Below, one piece after another: positions 37,591 through 50,754 of a DNA stretch of 64,000 nt (within the stretch, counting starts at the first letter, position 1; every line of letters begins with the position of its first letter). The stretch is from Prunella strophiata. Lineage: Eukaryota > Chordata > Aves > Passeriformes > Prunellidae. Made by a program: the position numbers and the translations under genes. Location of the stretch: NCBI GenBank assembly GCA_036583965.1, contig JAZBQD010000014.1, forward strand, positions 37,310,990-37,374,989. The letters run 5' to 3'. Below the pieces are notes generated by a model, which was not told the DNA's origin, did no database searches, and saw only the letters and a program-made list of their open reading frames with translations.

Positions 37591-38550
37591 GCACATGAAA
37601 CAGATGTCCTGGGCACAGAGTTAGCTCACTTCTTTCAGGGCTTGCTGTCTAAGGTGTAGCACAAATGTGCAGAGCTGGCCCCCTCTAACAAAAAAATCTC
37701 TTAGGGTTATAGTGCTGGGGAATGTATTGCAGAGCATGAGGAGCATCAATATCAATACTGAGTTATGGTATCCCTCTGACTCTGAGCTACTAATGCCTAA
37801 GAGCAACTTTGGTGTCTCCATATTCATGTGCCATTAAACTGATGACCAAGGACAACTTGAACACTGACTGTGTTTCCAGGCCAGACTTGGATGTTCCCAA
37901 CTGTCATTGCCACAGTCAAGCCCTTTCTCTTGTTTGCATGTAATTGATCTTTCTTGTTCTGCAATGCCACCAGTTTATTTGGCTGGACAGCCAAGTTTGT
38001 TCAATGTTTCTCAATGCTTTCTCTTGGCCCACATCAAATTCACTTTTGCTTTCTACCATTATCTTTTATTGGGTTGTAAAACAGGCTTAGCATAAAGCTG
38101 CGGGATGTTTCAGGGGCAAGTCAGAATTTCCTTGCATTTCCTTTTGTACTCATGGGCTGCCACTTGTCCAGTCCTCTGTTATGAGCACAGCCCTATACAT
38201 TAATTTCATTAAAGGTAAGAGCCTTTAAACAAAAAATCTAAGTGCTTTTGGTATGCTGCATATTCATATTTTCTGATCAATCACTGAAGAAATTAAGTGC
38301 TTCAGAAAGACATATCTGATGCTTAAAAGGATTGTTCAATCAATGTGGCATCATTAATGTCTTATGTGTCACCAGTCCCAGTGATCCTAGCCTTTGTCAA
38401 GCAAAATTTGCCAAATGCTGCTAGCTTTTCTTTGTCATGATGTTGTTATAACCCTCACCATCCAATGGTCTTCTTCTGCTGATCTTTGCTCTTTTGGCCA
38501 TGTTACTACTATTGTAATTTCTTCAGTTGTAATAGAAAGGAATTTGCTAT
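37591..38550. other. intronic DNA between CR1 and solo LTR
   Basis: No gene or recognisable repeat is seen. The open frames here are short, without family features. Confidence 0.5.
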
Positions 38551-38879
38551 AATCTTTGTGGGAGATTGTGGGAGATAGTAATGAAGGTAATTTTACCCCC
38601 TTAAAGAGTTGCAGCTGTTCTGATTACTAAGATTTGGAGCAGGTGTGCCCTTAATAGGACACAGGTACATCCTAATGACATTGAGTAGTATAAAAGGAGG
38701 AACCAAGAAGAAGGAGGAGACAGAATTCAGTTAGCAGTGTTGTGGCAAAGAAGAAGGATGGAGTCAGCACTACTAAGAACAGAACTTGTAAAAAGGTATG
38801 GACTTTTTACAGCAAGGTAACATTTTGGAACTTGCTGTTATAACTAGTAACTTTATCTGTGTTGCTAACAACAAATCTT
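38551..38879 (+). mobile_element. solo LTR copy 2 with 6-bp target duplication (class II ERV-like)
   Basis: The LTR proper is 38557-38873 (317 bp), TGTGGGAGAT...CTAACAACA, with TG/CA termini. The flanking direct repeat is AATCTT at 38551-38556 and 38874-38879. The first ten bases are duplicated in tandem (TGTGGGAGAT at 38557 and again from 38567) relative to copy 1. TATAAAAGG lies at 38689-38697 at the position of TATAAGAGG in copy 1. There is no internal retroviral sequence. It is in sense orientation in PTPRR intron 2, about 15.3 kb from copy 1. Confidence 0.88.
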
Positions 38880-41800
38880 TGTCTCCAATACATAGCAATT
38901 TATTTTCTTGGCTTGTCTACTTTAACATAGAAACTACATCTTTGTTTTCCTAAATCTTATTCTGCCTGAAGGCTGGCTGGCTCTTTCTTTTTCTTGCCCT
39001 TTTCTTGAATTGTGGATTTCTTTCAAAATTACTTTGGTGGTGCAATGAAAAATACCTTCACTTTCATATCACATCAACTGTGAAACAACTCATTAGTACT
39101 AGAGTGGATCACACATTCCTTGTAGCAATTGAGCTGTGTGAGCTGCTGATCAAGAACCACTGAAATGAATGAAACTTCAGAGTCAAAAAACTGCAAGGCA
39201 GAGGTTGAAAATTAATTCCTTTTTAGAGAATTTTGAGGTAAAAACAAAACCTCACTGGGATAAAATGAAACTATTTAAACCCTTTAACTGGGAGGTAAGG
39301 AGAAAATGAAAGTCATGGATCACAAAAATCCCAAAGCTCAAGGCTACAATGGGCGCTCAGGTTTCAGCACCTCTTTTGTCACATCCTGGTAGGAGCCAAG
39401 AGTCATGGAGGAAATTGATTAAATAATCTAAATCAGGTTACTTGGTGTCTTTTATTTACATTGTAGGAAAGAGGTGAGATAGGCTTATGGAGGGAGTATT
39501 TTCAGTGCATTTGAGATTGGTCTTGCCTTCAATATATGGGAGTTGCAAGGCCAGGTCTCTTTTAGACACTGAATTGTTTTGCTCTTCTTTCCAGATTAGA
39601 TTTTATTTAATTAGTTCAACTGAGTGGAATCTTTGTTGTTGGAAAATGGTTTGTCTGGAAGGTCTGGTCATTCAATTTATTATGTGGCATATGAGGACAA
39701 AGGAATAACTCTTTGTCCTGAAACACATACAGATCAGGGACCTGAGCTGGGGTCTCCCACATGCAATATAAAGCTCTACCACATATCTGTTGCTTATTCT
39801 GAAGTAAATAAATCTTCTTGAGGTCTTCAGTATGTTGTCCCTTAGTGAGATTATCAGCAATATATTATTTCTCAGCAGTATAAAACTAAAAAACCTGACA
39901 AGAAATTCTGGGACAGGAACAAGAAAAACAATCTATTCTTAGCTGTTCTTTTGCTAACACTCTGTACAAGATCAGGAGGCAGTGTATCAGCACGAAGTCT
40001 CAACACAGATTATCCTGATAAGTTTATACTGAGTTGCTCATGCAAGATATTGATAGTAAGGAGTTTCTGCATCCTTCGCTAGAGAAAAAAAACAAAATTA
40101 AGGAAGCACTATGAATTAAAAATTCAGACTTTTTTTACAGGGAGGCAAGACCACATGCAGTCCATGTGCTTTCTCTGGTGAAGTGGAAAGGCAGCAGTTG
40201 TTTTTCAGAGGCAATACCAGACAAATTACATAAACAGAAAGGAATTAATAAAACTTTACTGGTTTGAATTTTGTACACTATGTTATTTTCTGTCTTTTAA
40301 AAATTGAATGTCTATTCAGGAGTCATTTAGTTAAAATCATTGTCAACTAGACAATCATTTCAGCCAAACTTGTGTTACATTACTTCTGCTTTGTTCATTC
40401 TTTCCTGAATGATATTTTCTACTGGGACTTAGTACTGGTGATGTGAATTGATGTGAAACTTATGAGAATAAGAGTCCTAACTGCTTGAAACTGCTTTGTG
40501 TTGCCCAGCATAACTTGTATTTTTGCTCCAGTTAATCAGGCATGTAATGTATTCAAAAGCAATGGTTCAGAACATTGCTGCATTTTTCATACATCCTTTT
40601 TTATTTCATTCTTTTCTGTTTTAGACAACGATTTCGTGATTCTCATGCAGTATTCTCTACCCCTTTTCACCCTTCTCTTTCATTCCTGTAATAAGTTTGC
40701 TGGAGCTCTTGTCCCCAGACTATCTAGTCTGTAGTGCCTACTTAAAACATTTGTCTCACCATCCATTCATCTAGTCCCCAGTGATTCTGTTCCTTCATCT
40801 ACTCTCTCACTGCTGTGTGCAAGTCATATTCTTTCCTCAGCCAACACTTCTATTTTTTTTTTTTTTATGTGTTTGGGTTTCAGGCTATGATAAGGCAAAT
40901 ACCTAATCTTATCCAAAATCTTTCATAATAGATTCAAACTTGGAAAAATGCTTTAAATAGCACATTTCCTTGGTCATACCCCCATAAAGCCATCGGAAGA
41001 TTAGCTCTTCTTTCCTCCTTGGAATGCCTTGTTGGTCTTCTGTACACTTCTGCCTGTGAACTCATCCCTTTTTCTCATACTTCTCATTCTCCTCATGCTC
41101 TACTCTTTTACCTTCCATAAGTGTGGCCCCTTTCCTCAGGCTATTACCAGGGGCTTGGCTTGCCTTTGCTTCTTAATCACCCTCTACTTCTGTCTTGCTT
41201 TTCACCTTTGTCTTGTGGTCCTTCCTTGAGTCTTGTGGTCTCAAACCACTTTACTGTTTTCCTCTCAATTTTTACATATTTTGTAGCCCACAATTCTCTC
41301 TCTTCTCCCAGTAATATATGTCAAAAATTTTTAAAAAATCCTATTTAAATTATTCTATTAAAACCTACTCTTAGTTTAAAAAAACACCATTTCATCACAT
41401 TTCCTCCTAAATTTTTCCTAAACCAATACAGTCCCCTTTACCTTGAATGCTCCTTTTTTGCCCAGAGCTGTTCTGTTACTAGATCTCTGACAATACTGTG
41501 GGTATTGGAAATTTTCTTGAACTGTAATGTCCATCTTCTCACCATATGCTAAGACAATATGTCAGGTGTTCTCAATTCTGATTTTAATTAGGTTTTTTTT
41601 CTGATCAGGTGGTGTTTTGGTTTTCTTGTTGGTTTTGTAGTGGAGTATTTTTGTTTTAATTTATCTTGTTTATGGCAAATAACTGCTTTGGTTCACTGTG
41701 AGTGCACCTGTTTTCCTATTTGGTTGTTTTAAGCTGGAATAAAACAACTATAGATATGCCTGCTTTTGGTATAGGGTTGCTTTGCTTTTGCAGTGTTGCA

Positions 41801-43346
41801 TGGACTTCTGGATTCCAATTGCTGTAGGGACTATTGTGAAGCACTTACACCCAAGTACTTACAGACCTGGAATTAAATTATGGTATAACTGATTTAGGAA
41901 AAATCCTATTTAAATTAATGACCAAAATATACTTGGAAGTCCAAGATAAAATTTTGCTGGTCTTGACAAAATGTTACAGGAAAAATATATTTTCATTTTG
42001 AAAAAGATAATCTTTGCCACATGAATTGTGACTAACCAAAGCTAACTTGATGTTTGCTCAAAGACAGTAAAAAAGTTATCTCAGCTAAACTGTAAGGTGT
42101 ACATGCCAAAGGTCACTTAGCAACATGTAAGTATGCAGTATTTCTTAAGTGTAGGCATTGAATAGGTTGAATTTGTACTCTGTAGAGTTTTGGAGGAAAA
42201 ACGTTCAGTGAAAATACATCAAATAACAATATTGTCCACCAGATGTCCCTGTACTCATAGGTGGTAATGGACAATATTCATTCAACTGTCTAATTGCTTC
42301 TATTAAAGGCAATTTATTGCATAGTGTATGCATTTCCAAGTCTCTGTTAACGTTGTATAATAAGACCGTGAATAACTGGCAATTTTATTACCAGTAATTG
42401 GGAACTGTAGTTATGAAAGTAAATTACAGGAATTCACTGTGAAGTTTCTGCTTGCCACTCAGTTTTGTGTGCTTTTTCTCCTTTTGGAAAACAGTCTACT
42501 TTTATCATGCATTTATAGTAAAGATAATGAATATTGATCTCTTATATTTGTCATTTATATAAATTTTTACATTTAAATACATTAGTCATATAAATATTAC
42601 CAAGCAATATGTTTTCATCTATCTGCCTATGAACAAAAGACTTCAAGTAACTAGAATTGAAGAACTAGTGAGTTGAAGGGTTGTGGCTTTTGTGGAGATT
42701 TCTTTTAACTTTGGTAGCTATTGGAGCAGACTTTGGTCATGGCACTGTATTCATGCAGTGTGTTTCATTTCTGTCAGCTGCTCCCTTGGCTTGCTCTGCA
42801 GTGTGTTCCAGCCAAATGCTTGGCTACCAGCTGTCCATGCATGTTTACTGGCTACAGCAGGACTCTGAGGTGTCCCTTCACTAGTGGGGACTTAGGCTGC
42901 TGCCCTCAAATTTGTAAATAACCATCTACCTGTCCATACCCATGGTGGGACCTGGGTGGGTCTGCCAATGCCTGTGCACTTAAGCCTCATGGCCAATTTG
43001 AAGACACAACTTGAATTTTTAGTGAAGCCACAGCACAGAAAGGACACCTTGTTCTCTTTCTCCCTGGCATAACTAAGCTGCCAGAAGGGCATCTGAATCC
43101 ATGCTGGGAGCAAGACTCTGGCATGACTGAGAGATCCCCCCCAGACATTCACTCTGTCAGGTCTACATGGGGAGAAATCCTTTCCTCTCTTGGAAAGAGA
43201 GGCATCAAACATTGGTGGCAGAACCTATGTCCAAGTTTTCCTTTTGTTTTCTCTATTTTAAGTTAACTCAAATTCTAGAGATTAAATTTTACAAAATCAT
43301 TATTTTATGGTTGTAATTGTGACCCACCAGATGTTTCTGTGTTTGG

Positions 43347-43421
43347 CAAAGTATTAGATTAGAATTAATCTAATCTAATACTTTGTATAGTATTAGATAC
43401 AAAGTATATAGTATCTAATAC
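43347..43421. repeat. two adjacent AT-rich perfect hairpins
   Basis: Hairpin 1 has perfect 17-bp arms, 43347-43363 (CAAAGTATTAGATTAGA) and 43369-43385, with a 5-nt loop. Hairpin 2 has perfect 11-bp arms, 43390-43400 (GTATTAGATAC) and 43411-43421, with a 10-nt loop. Both share the TATTAGAT core and CAAAG, so one probably arose from the other by local copying. Confidence 0.85.
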
Positions 43422-43780
43422 AAAGTATATTGATTAGAATGTTTAATTTTAATGATGGTCCTATAACCAATCTTCTGCTTTTCAATTGTAGTTAAAAGTT
43501 TTGCATAGCCTTGAAGATTTCTGTTGAATGTGCATAAATGTATTTATGGTTATTTCTGTTGTTATCTTTTGCTTCTTTAAAAAAGTTCCTAAAAATTCCT
43601 TATCAAAACTGGGTAAATTTGTATTGCCTCTTAATAGTGCCTTCTGATAATAGTTATAGAGCAAATGAAACAGTCTCTTTGTTTTTCAATATGTTTGTGA
43701 TTCCTTCTTTTATTACATGCATGTGACTTTCCTGATCAGTGAGCAGTTATGTGAGTTGTCATACAAGATACAAAGATTGA

Positions 43781-44568
43781 TGTTATGGTCCAGTTCTTAA
43801 AATTATGAGAAATGGTTCTGCCCAAATTAAGGGTTAAATGAGATGATATGCCAAGTAAGGGTTTTATTCAACAGTAAATGTGAGAGAGGCAGAGAGAGAG
43901 AGAGAAAGAGAATGAAAGAGAAAAAAGGTGGAGGGGACAGAAAGAGAGTGACAGAGTCAGATAAAAGAAAATATCACCGCTCCATGGATCCCACCAGCAT
44001 CCTGATGATCGTCTCCATGTGGTCGTCTTGGTGATGAGGGTCACCTTGAAAAACACAGAATCCAATGGATTAATGTGTGTCCAGGCCAGGTGGGAATGCC
44101 CAGGTACCTCCCCCAGGTGGATCTTTGATGGATTCTGACACCCCCTCAGCTGCCACTCACGTGAATGTCCCATGGATGTGGCCTTCCCAGGGTTGGGGAT
44201 TTCACAGCTGGGTGGGTCTGTGGAGGGGAGGATGGATGTTCACTGCCTCTGACCAGAGGTTATGCCACACACCCAAGACTCTCCTCCTCCCTGCTTTGGG
44301 GCTTGGGGGGAAGTTTCTGCAAACCTGGGCTCTGTGGGCCATGGCCTCCCCACCCCAAACCCAGCCAGGGATGATATTCTGCTGGGTTTGGCTTTCTTGT
44401 GGATACATTCTTCTCCCTCAGCCTTGTTTAGTTCTCCCTGGACCTGAGATGATTCAACCATAGTGTCTCCTTTATCTTATCTAGGCAATTTAACTCACAG
44501 TCCAAAGGCATCTTCAGGGAGGGGTGGGCTATAGTTTTTGCTATAATGGGCAAAACACCTTCATAACA
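43781..44568 (-). mobile_element. antisense solo LTR, about 788 bp
   Basis: Read on the minus strand it starts TGTTATGAAGG and ends ...CATAACA, so the ends form a perfect 7-bp inverted repeat. A polyadenylation signal (AATAAA within gttgaataaaaccc) lies at about 43860-43871 on the minus strand, about 80 bp before the 3' end, as expected for an R/U5 layout. A GA-rich simple repeat (43879-43960) lies inside. No matching direct repeats flank it (gattga before, atcttt after). No internal retroviral genes are seen. It resembles passerine ERVK-type LTRs, which is inference. Confidence 0.75.
43879..43960 (+). repeat. (GA)n-rich microsatellite within LTR
   Basis: A purine-only-like stretch (gagagaggcagagagagagag and similar) inside the antisense LTR, just upstream of its polyadenylation signal in LTR orientation. 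Confidence 0.7.
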
Positions 44569-45546
44569 ATCTTTAAAGCATCAACCATGTCAGTATCTGA
44601 CAACTGATTAATCAGTAGGAATTCTGTCTTTAGAAGAGGTCTGCTGTCTGGTGCTTAAGCACTGTAAGCTTTACAAAGTAAAGCAAAATCAGTAGGAGCC
44701 AAGGAGGCAGGAAGGGAGTGGCATAGAACAAAATTCTAATTTGGAGAAAACAATGCACTTCTGAAAGAAGCATGCCTCCTTATCTTGGTGGATGTGTCAA
44801 GAGTTTGCTTTTCCTATATTAAGACATCAACTTCATATTTATTACTTGAAAATAATATGTGTATGGGTGTATATGTATGTCAAGTTGGTGTATTGCATGG
44901 AAATGAAAGTATTTTCTTTTGACTTCCTGGTTGCAAAGTTTTCTGTTTCTGTGAGGCACTATTGTCTCTGATGAACTGCTATCAAACAAAAGAACAATAA
45001 AAAAGTGTTTACTGTAATAGCCTGGTAAGCAAGGCATGAAAGATTATTCCAAGTCTGAGTATTAGAAAATGCTAACTCTGATTCCCAAATCCATAGACCA
45101 ATTGAAATGTAATTTATTTTTTAAATCCATTTTTTCCATCCTATATATATTTAGTTTTATTAATGTATTTTCAGTTTGTGATATACTATGATATTAATGT
45201 AAAGAAGCTTTCAGGAATAAAGTTTAGTGAAAGTAAAAGCTTTTACATGCATTTCAGCCCAAAAGAGTGAGTTAAATTCTTTTCCACTGGGTTAACTATA
45301 ACTTAATCTTGTTTTTTGTTGGTTTTTTTTTTTTTTTCAGTCTCCTGGATTATTTCTAGTTCTTTAATCTCATGAAATATTATACTTACTATACTGCTTG
45401 CATGTGTTAGGAAAGCATTAGGCTGGAAAAGAAATAGAAATGGTTACTTGCACAACTTAATTTGAATGTAGGAATGTATACCTCCTACTGTAAAGGCAGT
45501 AATGAAGTCTGATTATGTAAGTACTTGCAATTGTTAAATAGATGTT

Positions 45547-45666
45547 GTGCTCAAAACCAGAATGAGTGGTATAAAAGTAGGCAAAGGTATAATAACCAAG
45601 TTGAGACTTAGCTCTATTTTTTACCATTCATTCTGGTTTTGAGCACTTCTGACTTAGCTCTATTTT
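45547..45666. repeat. quasi-palindrome with nested direct repeat (template-switch-like)
   Basis: The left arm at 45547-45570 (gtgctcaaaaccagaatgag then tggt) and the right arm at 45623-45646 are inverted complements over 24 bp with one mismatch. The right arm is bracketed by two identical 16-bp copies of GACTTAGCTCTATTTT at 45605-45620 and 45651-45666. The structure is described further in the findings. Confidence 0.88.
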
Positions 45667-48600
45667 AGAAATATGTTGTTAATGCTGCAATAGAATGACT
45701 CTTGACTGCTCATTACATCTTGTGCTTTTAATGACCTAAATTTCAGTTTACAGACAATGTAGCACTGATTATTTCTACAGTGATGAATGTAGAAATATTC
45801 TGAATAGAATATTCATGAAATATTACAATACTTGTGCTGAACTTCTATAAAGTATATTTCATACAAATATGGATAAGTTTTGTTCAGTGATGGCCTTTTT
45901 AAGTAAAATTTCTTCCTTAACACTCTTTTTAGAGAAATCAAAATCCTCCTACTGTGACTTCTATGAATTGTGTTTACTGACAGTAACACCAACAACTGTC
46001 TATATATATGTATGTGTGTATGTACACATGTATACATTTGCTCAACACTATTTTATGTACTATTTTAAAGTCAAATCATGGCTAGAAGAAATGTGAAACA
46101 ATTCAGCAGCTCTGAAATATTATCTGTAAGATATTTGTAAAATGGAAAAAAGATCTTGGATAATATTTATACTCTTACATCTTTTTTTCATGCTTAGCGT
46201 ACTTTCATGACTGTTTTTCTATTTCCTTGTGTGGGGTGATGTTTCCTTGGTAGGTGTGTGAAAAATATCTCTGTGTTCCTTGGGCTCGTAGTGTTTCTGT
46301 TCTAGGTTGTACCCGGATCTGCTCTGTGTCTCTGGGGATCTGTTGAAATGTTTGCTATATATTTGCTTGTCTCACTGAAAGAAGGGACCCAAAGGCCCCT
46401 ATGGACAAAGGAAACTGTGGTCACTTGCTCAAACTGAACATACCTTAGATAAATTGCTTATATCACAGGATATGGCACTGTGTTCATTTCTGCTTTGATG
46501 AGAAATGGGTCAAGTTCAGTGTAGATTTCTGCCTGGAGAGGACTGAGATCTCAGGATGTAGGAAAATGAGAGCCTACCATCCAGCAGTACACTATTGCAG
46601 CACAGCAAATGCATGAGGAATGTAGAAGGGACTGAATGAGTCCTGTCTGCTTTTACCTTGTCATCTTGAGTCTTATTAATATGACCATGAGTATGTCATC
46701 TTGAAGCTTTCAGATTTCAGTGAGCATGGACAGCTACATTTTTGGTTTGAATAGCTGTCAGGTTTACATCTGTGATTCCTGAATACTTTTCTGATAGTTA
46801 CAGTACTCGCTGTTAGTCAGTGTGACACTGAGCTCTCCCTGACCCACATTTCAGACCACTAGGGCTGCCCAGAATGCAACTATACTTTGTTTCACATCTT
46901 GTCCTTTGTTTCTTCCCATAAGGGCTTATAGCACTCATGATATCTTTTGTGGTTTTTTTTTGGTTTTTTTTTTTTTGAGGACAAAGCTAACTCCTGAGAG
47001 ATTTTTAGAGAGCTAATCTGTTTACATTTGGCTTGGCTCCATCAATGACAAAAAATATTAAGTCTATTAAATGGTAATCTGGCATTTTAGAGCATTTGTG
47101 CATAAGTTCTACAAAACAGTGCTTGAAGGTTGTTTACACAATGAAAAAGGCAATTCTCCTAACTTAGCATATTAGTTATTTCTCTAAGCATTTGGATTGC
47201 AATCCAGGATAGATGTAATATATTCACAAAGGCAAAGATCCAGGAAAAAACTTTCCTTCAGCAGAGTAGCACAAATGAACAAAATGTTCCTGATTCTTTA
47301 ATTGCTTTACTTTCTATGGCTTGCCATATCACATAATAACGTTAAATACAACAAAAGTGCATCTGTGTGATCTTGTAACACTCATTCAAACTTACTCCCG
47401 CATCCTTCAATTTTAACCTTCTCCTTTTGATTGTGCTTCTCTTGCTAGAGTAGTAGAGGTGGAATACTTGTGACAGAGGCAGTACCAGAGAGGATGGCAT
47501 GTAAGAGGAAGAACAGTAGTTTACCTGAATAAACATGGCCATGTCAAGCTGCTTGTTTGATTCAGCCTGGGGAGTAGGCTGGGAGAAGAATGATCTTTGG
47601 AGAGGGTTGAAGCTCTGTGCTGTAATCTTCTTGCCTTTGGAGCAAGGCAGCTTCCCAACACACATTTTTTTCTGACCACAACCACAGATATGCCAAGGTG
47701 CACTCATCTTTAAGAAACAATTACACTCTTAGACATTTCCATATTTTCAGCCTTTATAAAGAGCGTTCTCATGAGCATCTGATTTCTGTCTTGATCACAT
47801 AGCCCTCTTGGAAACCAGAGATGCAAATAAGGACATTTCATGAAGGACTAGCTGTAAATAAGCCAGATCAGGTATTGGAAACAGTGTGCCATCATCACAC
47901 AGTAGCCATAACCATGGTCAACATTGTAAGCTTCAGGAAGCTCTTTGGGTTTCTCTACACTGCACCTCAAAATGCCATGACTTAGGAGGGGCATCTGTAG
48001 ACATTTGATGAACAGGAAGGGACCATGTGGCCATAAAACTCTTGTCTTCTGGTTCCTTAGCCCAAGTGTGAATGGTGCCCACCAAATGTTCTCTGAAATG
48101 CAAGATCATAGAATAGTTAACAAAATATGAGCCTCTGTCATAAACAGTATGCCAAATTTGGTGCATTATATATATGCTAAGTGGTATATGTTTATTAATA
48201 ATAATGAAAAGAGTAAAATTAATTCTTAATTCTCTGAAACTAAAAGATGGAATGAAATTCTGTTTAGGAACTTTCAGCATAAAATGAGATGAGGTACTCA
48301 GTGGGAGATGGGTTTTTTTTTTTTGCTTTTAAATGAAAATGAGTAGTTTTTTAATGTGTTTGGTAATTCTTTTAGAAAATTATAACCAATTGTTGGTAGC
48401 TAAGTAAAAAATACCACATACTGGTGTGATTAAATATTTACTCGACAAAAATCAGGGAATAGAAGACAGGGCTTGCATCTCCTGTGCCTAAAGCTGTCAC
48501 TAAATTGCAGAGACACAGTCACTTTTGTTCTTTATCTCTTCCCTCAAAAGTCTGAACTTCTCTGCACTTAACAGGCTTCAGTGGGGTAGATGGAGAATGT

Positions 48601-50754
48601 TGGAAGTCCTAGAATGACCTCAGACTTGTTAGACAACACTCGTTCCTGGGAAATCTGGTTTGAAGTCTCCTTGTAAAATGGAGGATATTTGACCCATATA
48701 TTTTTTACTTTGAATTACCTCCCTAATCTCCAAATTAGTAGAAGGAGGGAGTAAGGGTACAATAAGTCTTGTATTTTCTTGTGTATGAAAGTGGGCTAAG
48801 TGTAAGTAAACAGAGTTGTGCCCCAGACCTCTGGACTAGGAGTTAGACCAGTCACTGTCCACAGTGGTCTTGGTTTAGTCATCAGCTCCACCACAGGTTT
48901 GGTGCATGTCTATGCCATGGTTTCCCCTCCTTTTAGGTAAGGTATTATTTGATTTTGACACATACTGAGATAGCTGCAAATATACATTCATTATACACAG
49001 GATATCTCCTTAAAGCTGTAACACTGCAAACACAAAAAATCAAAGTACAGGCTTGTTGGTATTATGTCACAGGTAACACATCCACTAGTTTTGATCTGGC
49101 TTTATCTACTAAACATGGATAATTTCTTTCTAATTTCTTACTAATCCATCTCTTACAAAAACCCCCATGGCATTTATATAATCAAAAAGAATCTGACACA
49201 CCATGTGATAGGGGGATATGTATCTAATAGAAACAAATCTACATTTACTTCTATGACAATGCAAAGAAATCATTTTAGTGAAACTATCAGTAAAACTGTG
49301 AATCAATTCAATCTATAAATATGTTTTGGTTTTTTTGAGTGAAAAGGCCTAATTTGCAGATGAGGTACTGCATGCAGATGTGGCAGGTAAGGCAAAAGCA
49401 ATGCAAGAAATTACAGGTTTCCATCTATTTTAACCAATTTTTTAGTTCTAAAAATCAAAACTTAAAAGTCAGGATTAATGTGTGGTGCTCAGTGTGAGTT
49501 GTCAGATGACAAACTGTTCAGCACTGAATTCTACTTCAGCAAGCAAGGCAGATCAGGTAGGTCAAAGTTTATTTTTTGTAGCCCTACACAGGCAGGGAAA
49601 TCCTTCTCCTCATTCTTAGTACCTTGATTTCAGAAAGCTTGTATCATCTCCAATTGTGTTTTCTTTGGAAAGAGAAGGCTGTGAGAAAGGGATGATTGGT
49701 AAGGCTCTATTTGTGTTATTACATGTCTTTCAGTATTTTGCAGAGGTTGGTGGTTAACACTGCAGGTAATCATCCTAAACTGTAGAAATTCTGTAAGCCA
49801 TAGTGTAGTAAATTGTGACAATTCTCTTGTAAAGGATATTAGTTCTAAAGGTAATTGGGCATGTTTTTAAACTCCTGTAAGTATTTCCATTTTTCTTTTT
49901 AATTTTTTTTCCTATTTAAAGGAAAAAATGGAAAATTCTTCCTTGTATTTTTCTCCAACACTGCATATTCTATAGAAAATTATATAAATTCATTAGATCA
50001 AAATTAATTTTTCTTCATTTTCAACACCCCTTCCAGTTTTACCTATCATATTTTTCTCTTTTGCTGTCTTGTTTTTCATAAAGTTAATTGTACCTTTGCT
50101 TTTTTTCATGGTGGTTCTTTATTAATCTTTTTTTCATTTTGCATCCTGTAATTCTTAAAAACTTGATTTGATTTGGATAAGTTAAATAAGCAGTGACAAA
50201 ATAATAGTGCACACACAAAAAATAGGGAAACCTGGAAAGGAAATGAAAATAAATAGCAAAGCTGGAAATAATTTATTCTATTCCAGTAGATGGCAAAAAA
50301 CTTGGATCAGGGATGAAGACTTAGAGGGGAAAAAAGATGTATCATACTTCTTGTTTTCCAAAATGAATTGGTGTAGGAATTCCAACGGGAATAATGTCAA
50401 ATTTGCCAGTGTGTTTGTTGGGCAGGGTGTTACTTATAAATTTCATATTAAGAACATTCAAATGTTGCTTTCTTTGATTAAAAAATAAGACAATATTATT
50501 TTCCATTGGGTAAACTTTCAGACAGAATATGTCATTCAGTCCTTCTGGGGCTGACAGCTCTTTTGCTCCTGTGGATTACAATCATGATTTGGAAAAGTTT
50601 AGGAGCTGTTCTCTTTGCAGTGATCTCATCCCCAAAGTGCCAAGGATCAAGCTGCAGTTCTGAGAGGTTACAAATGCCAATGCCAACAGTCTATTGATCA
50701 TCAGCTGAATCAGCTGGGCAAAAGGAATTTCCAGGTTTCATTTCATGAGAGGAT

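Noticed and set aside
40615..40740. Candidate exon after ttttctgttttag at 40625, considered as PTPRR exon 3
   Set aside because: The expected phase-0 frame hits a stop after four codons and the peptide does not match the recalled exon 3 start.
42890..43220. Possible LTR followed by a primer-binding-site-like ttggtggcag at about 43213
   Set aside because: The match is short, no partner end starting TG with a matching layout could be placed, and no internal retroviral sequence follows.
50207..50488. 93-codon plus-strand frame considered as an intronic exon
   Set aside because: No convincing acceptor and donor pair in frame and no match to PTPRR or another known family.
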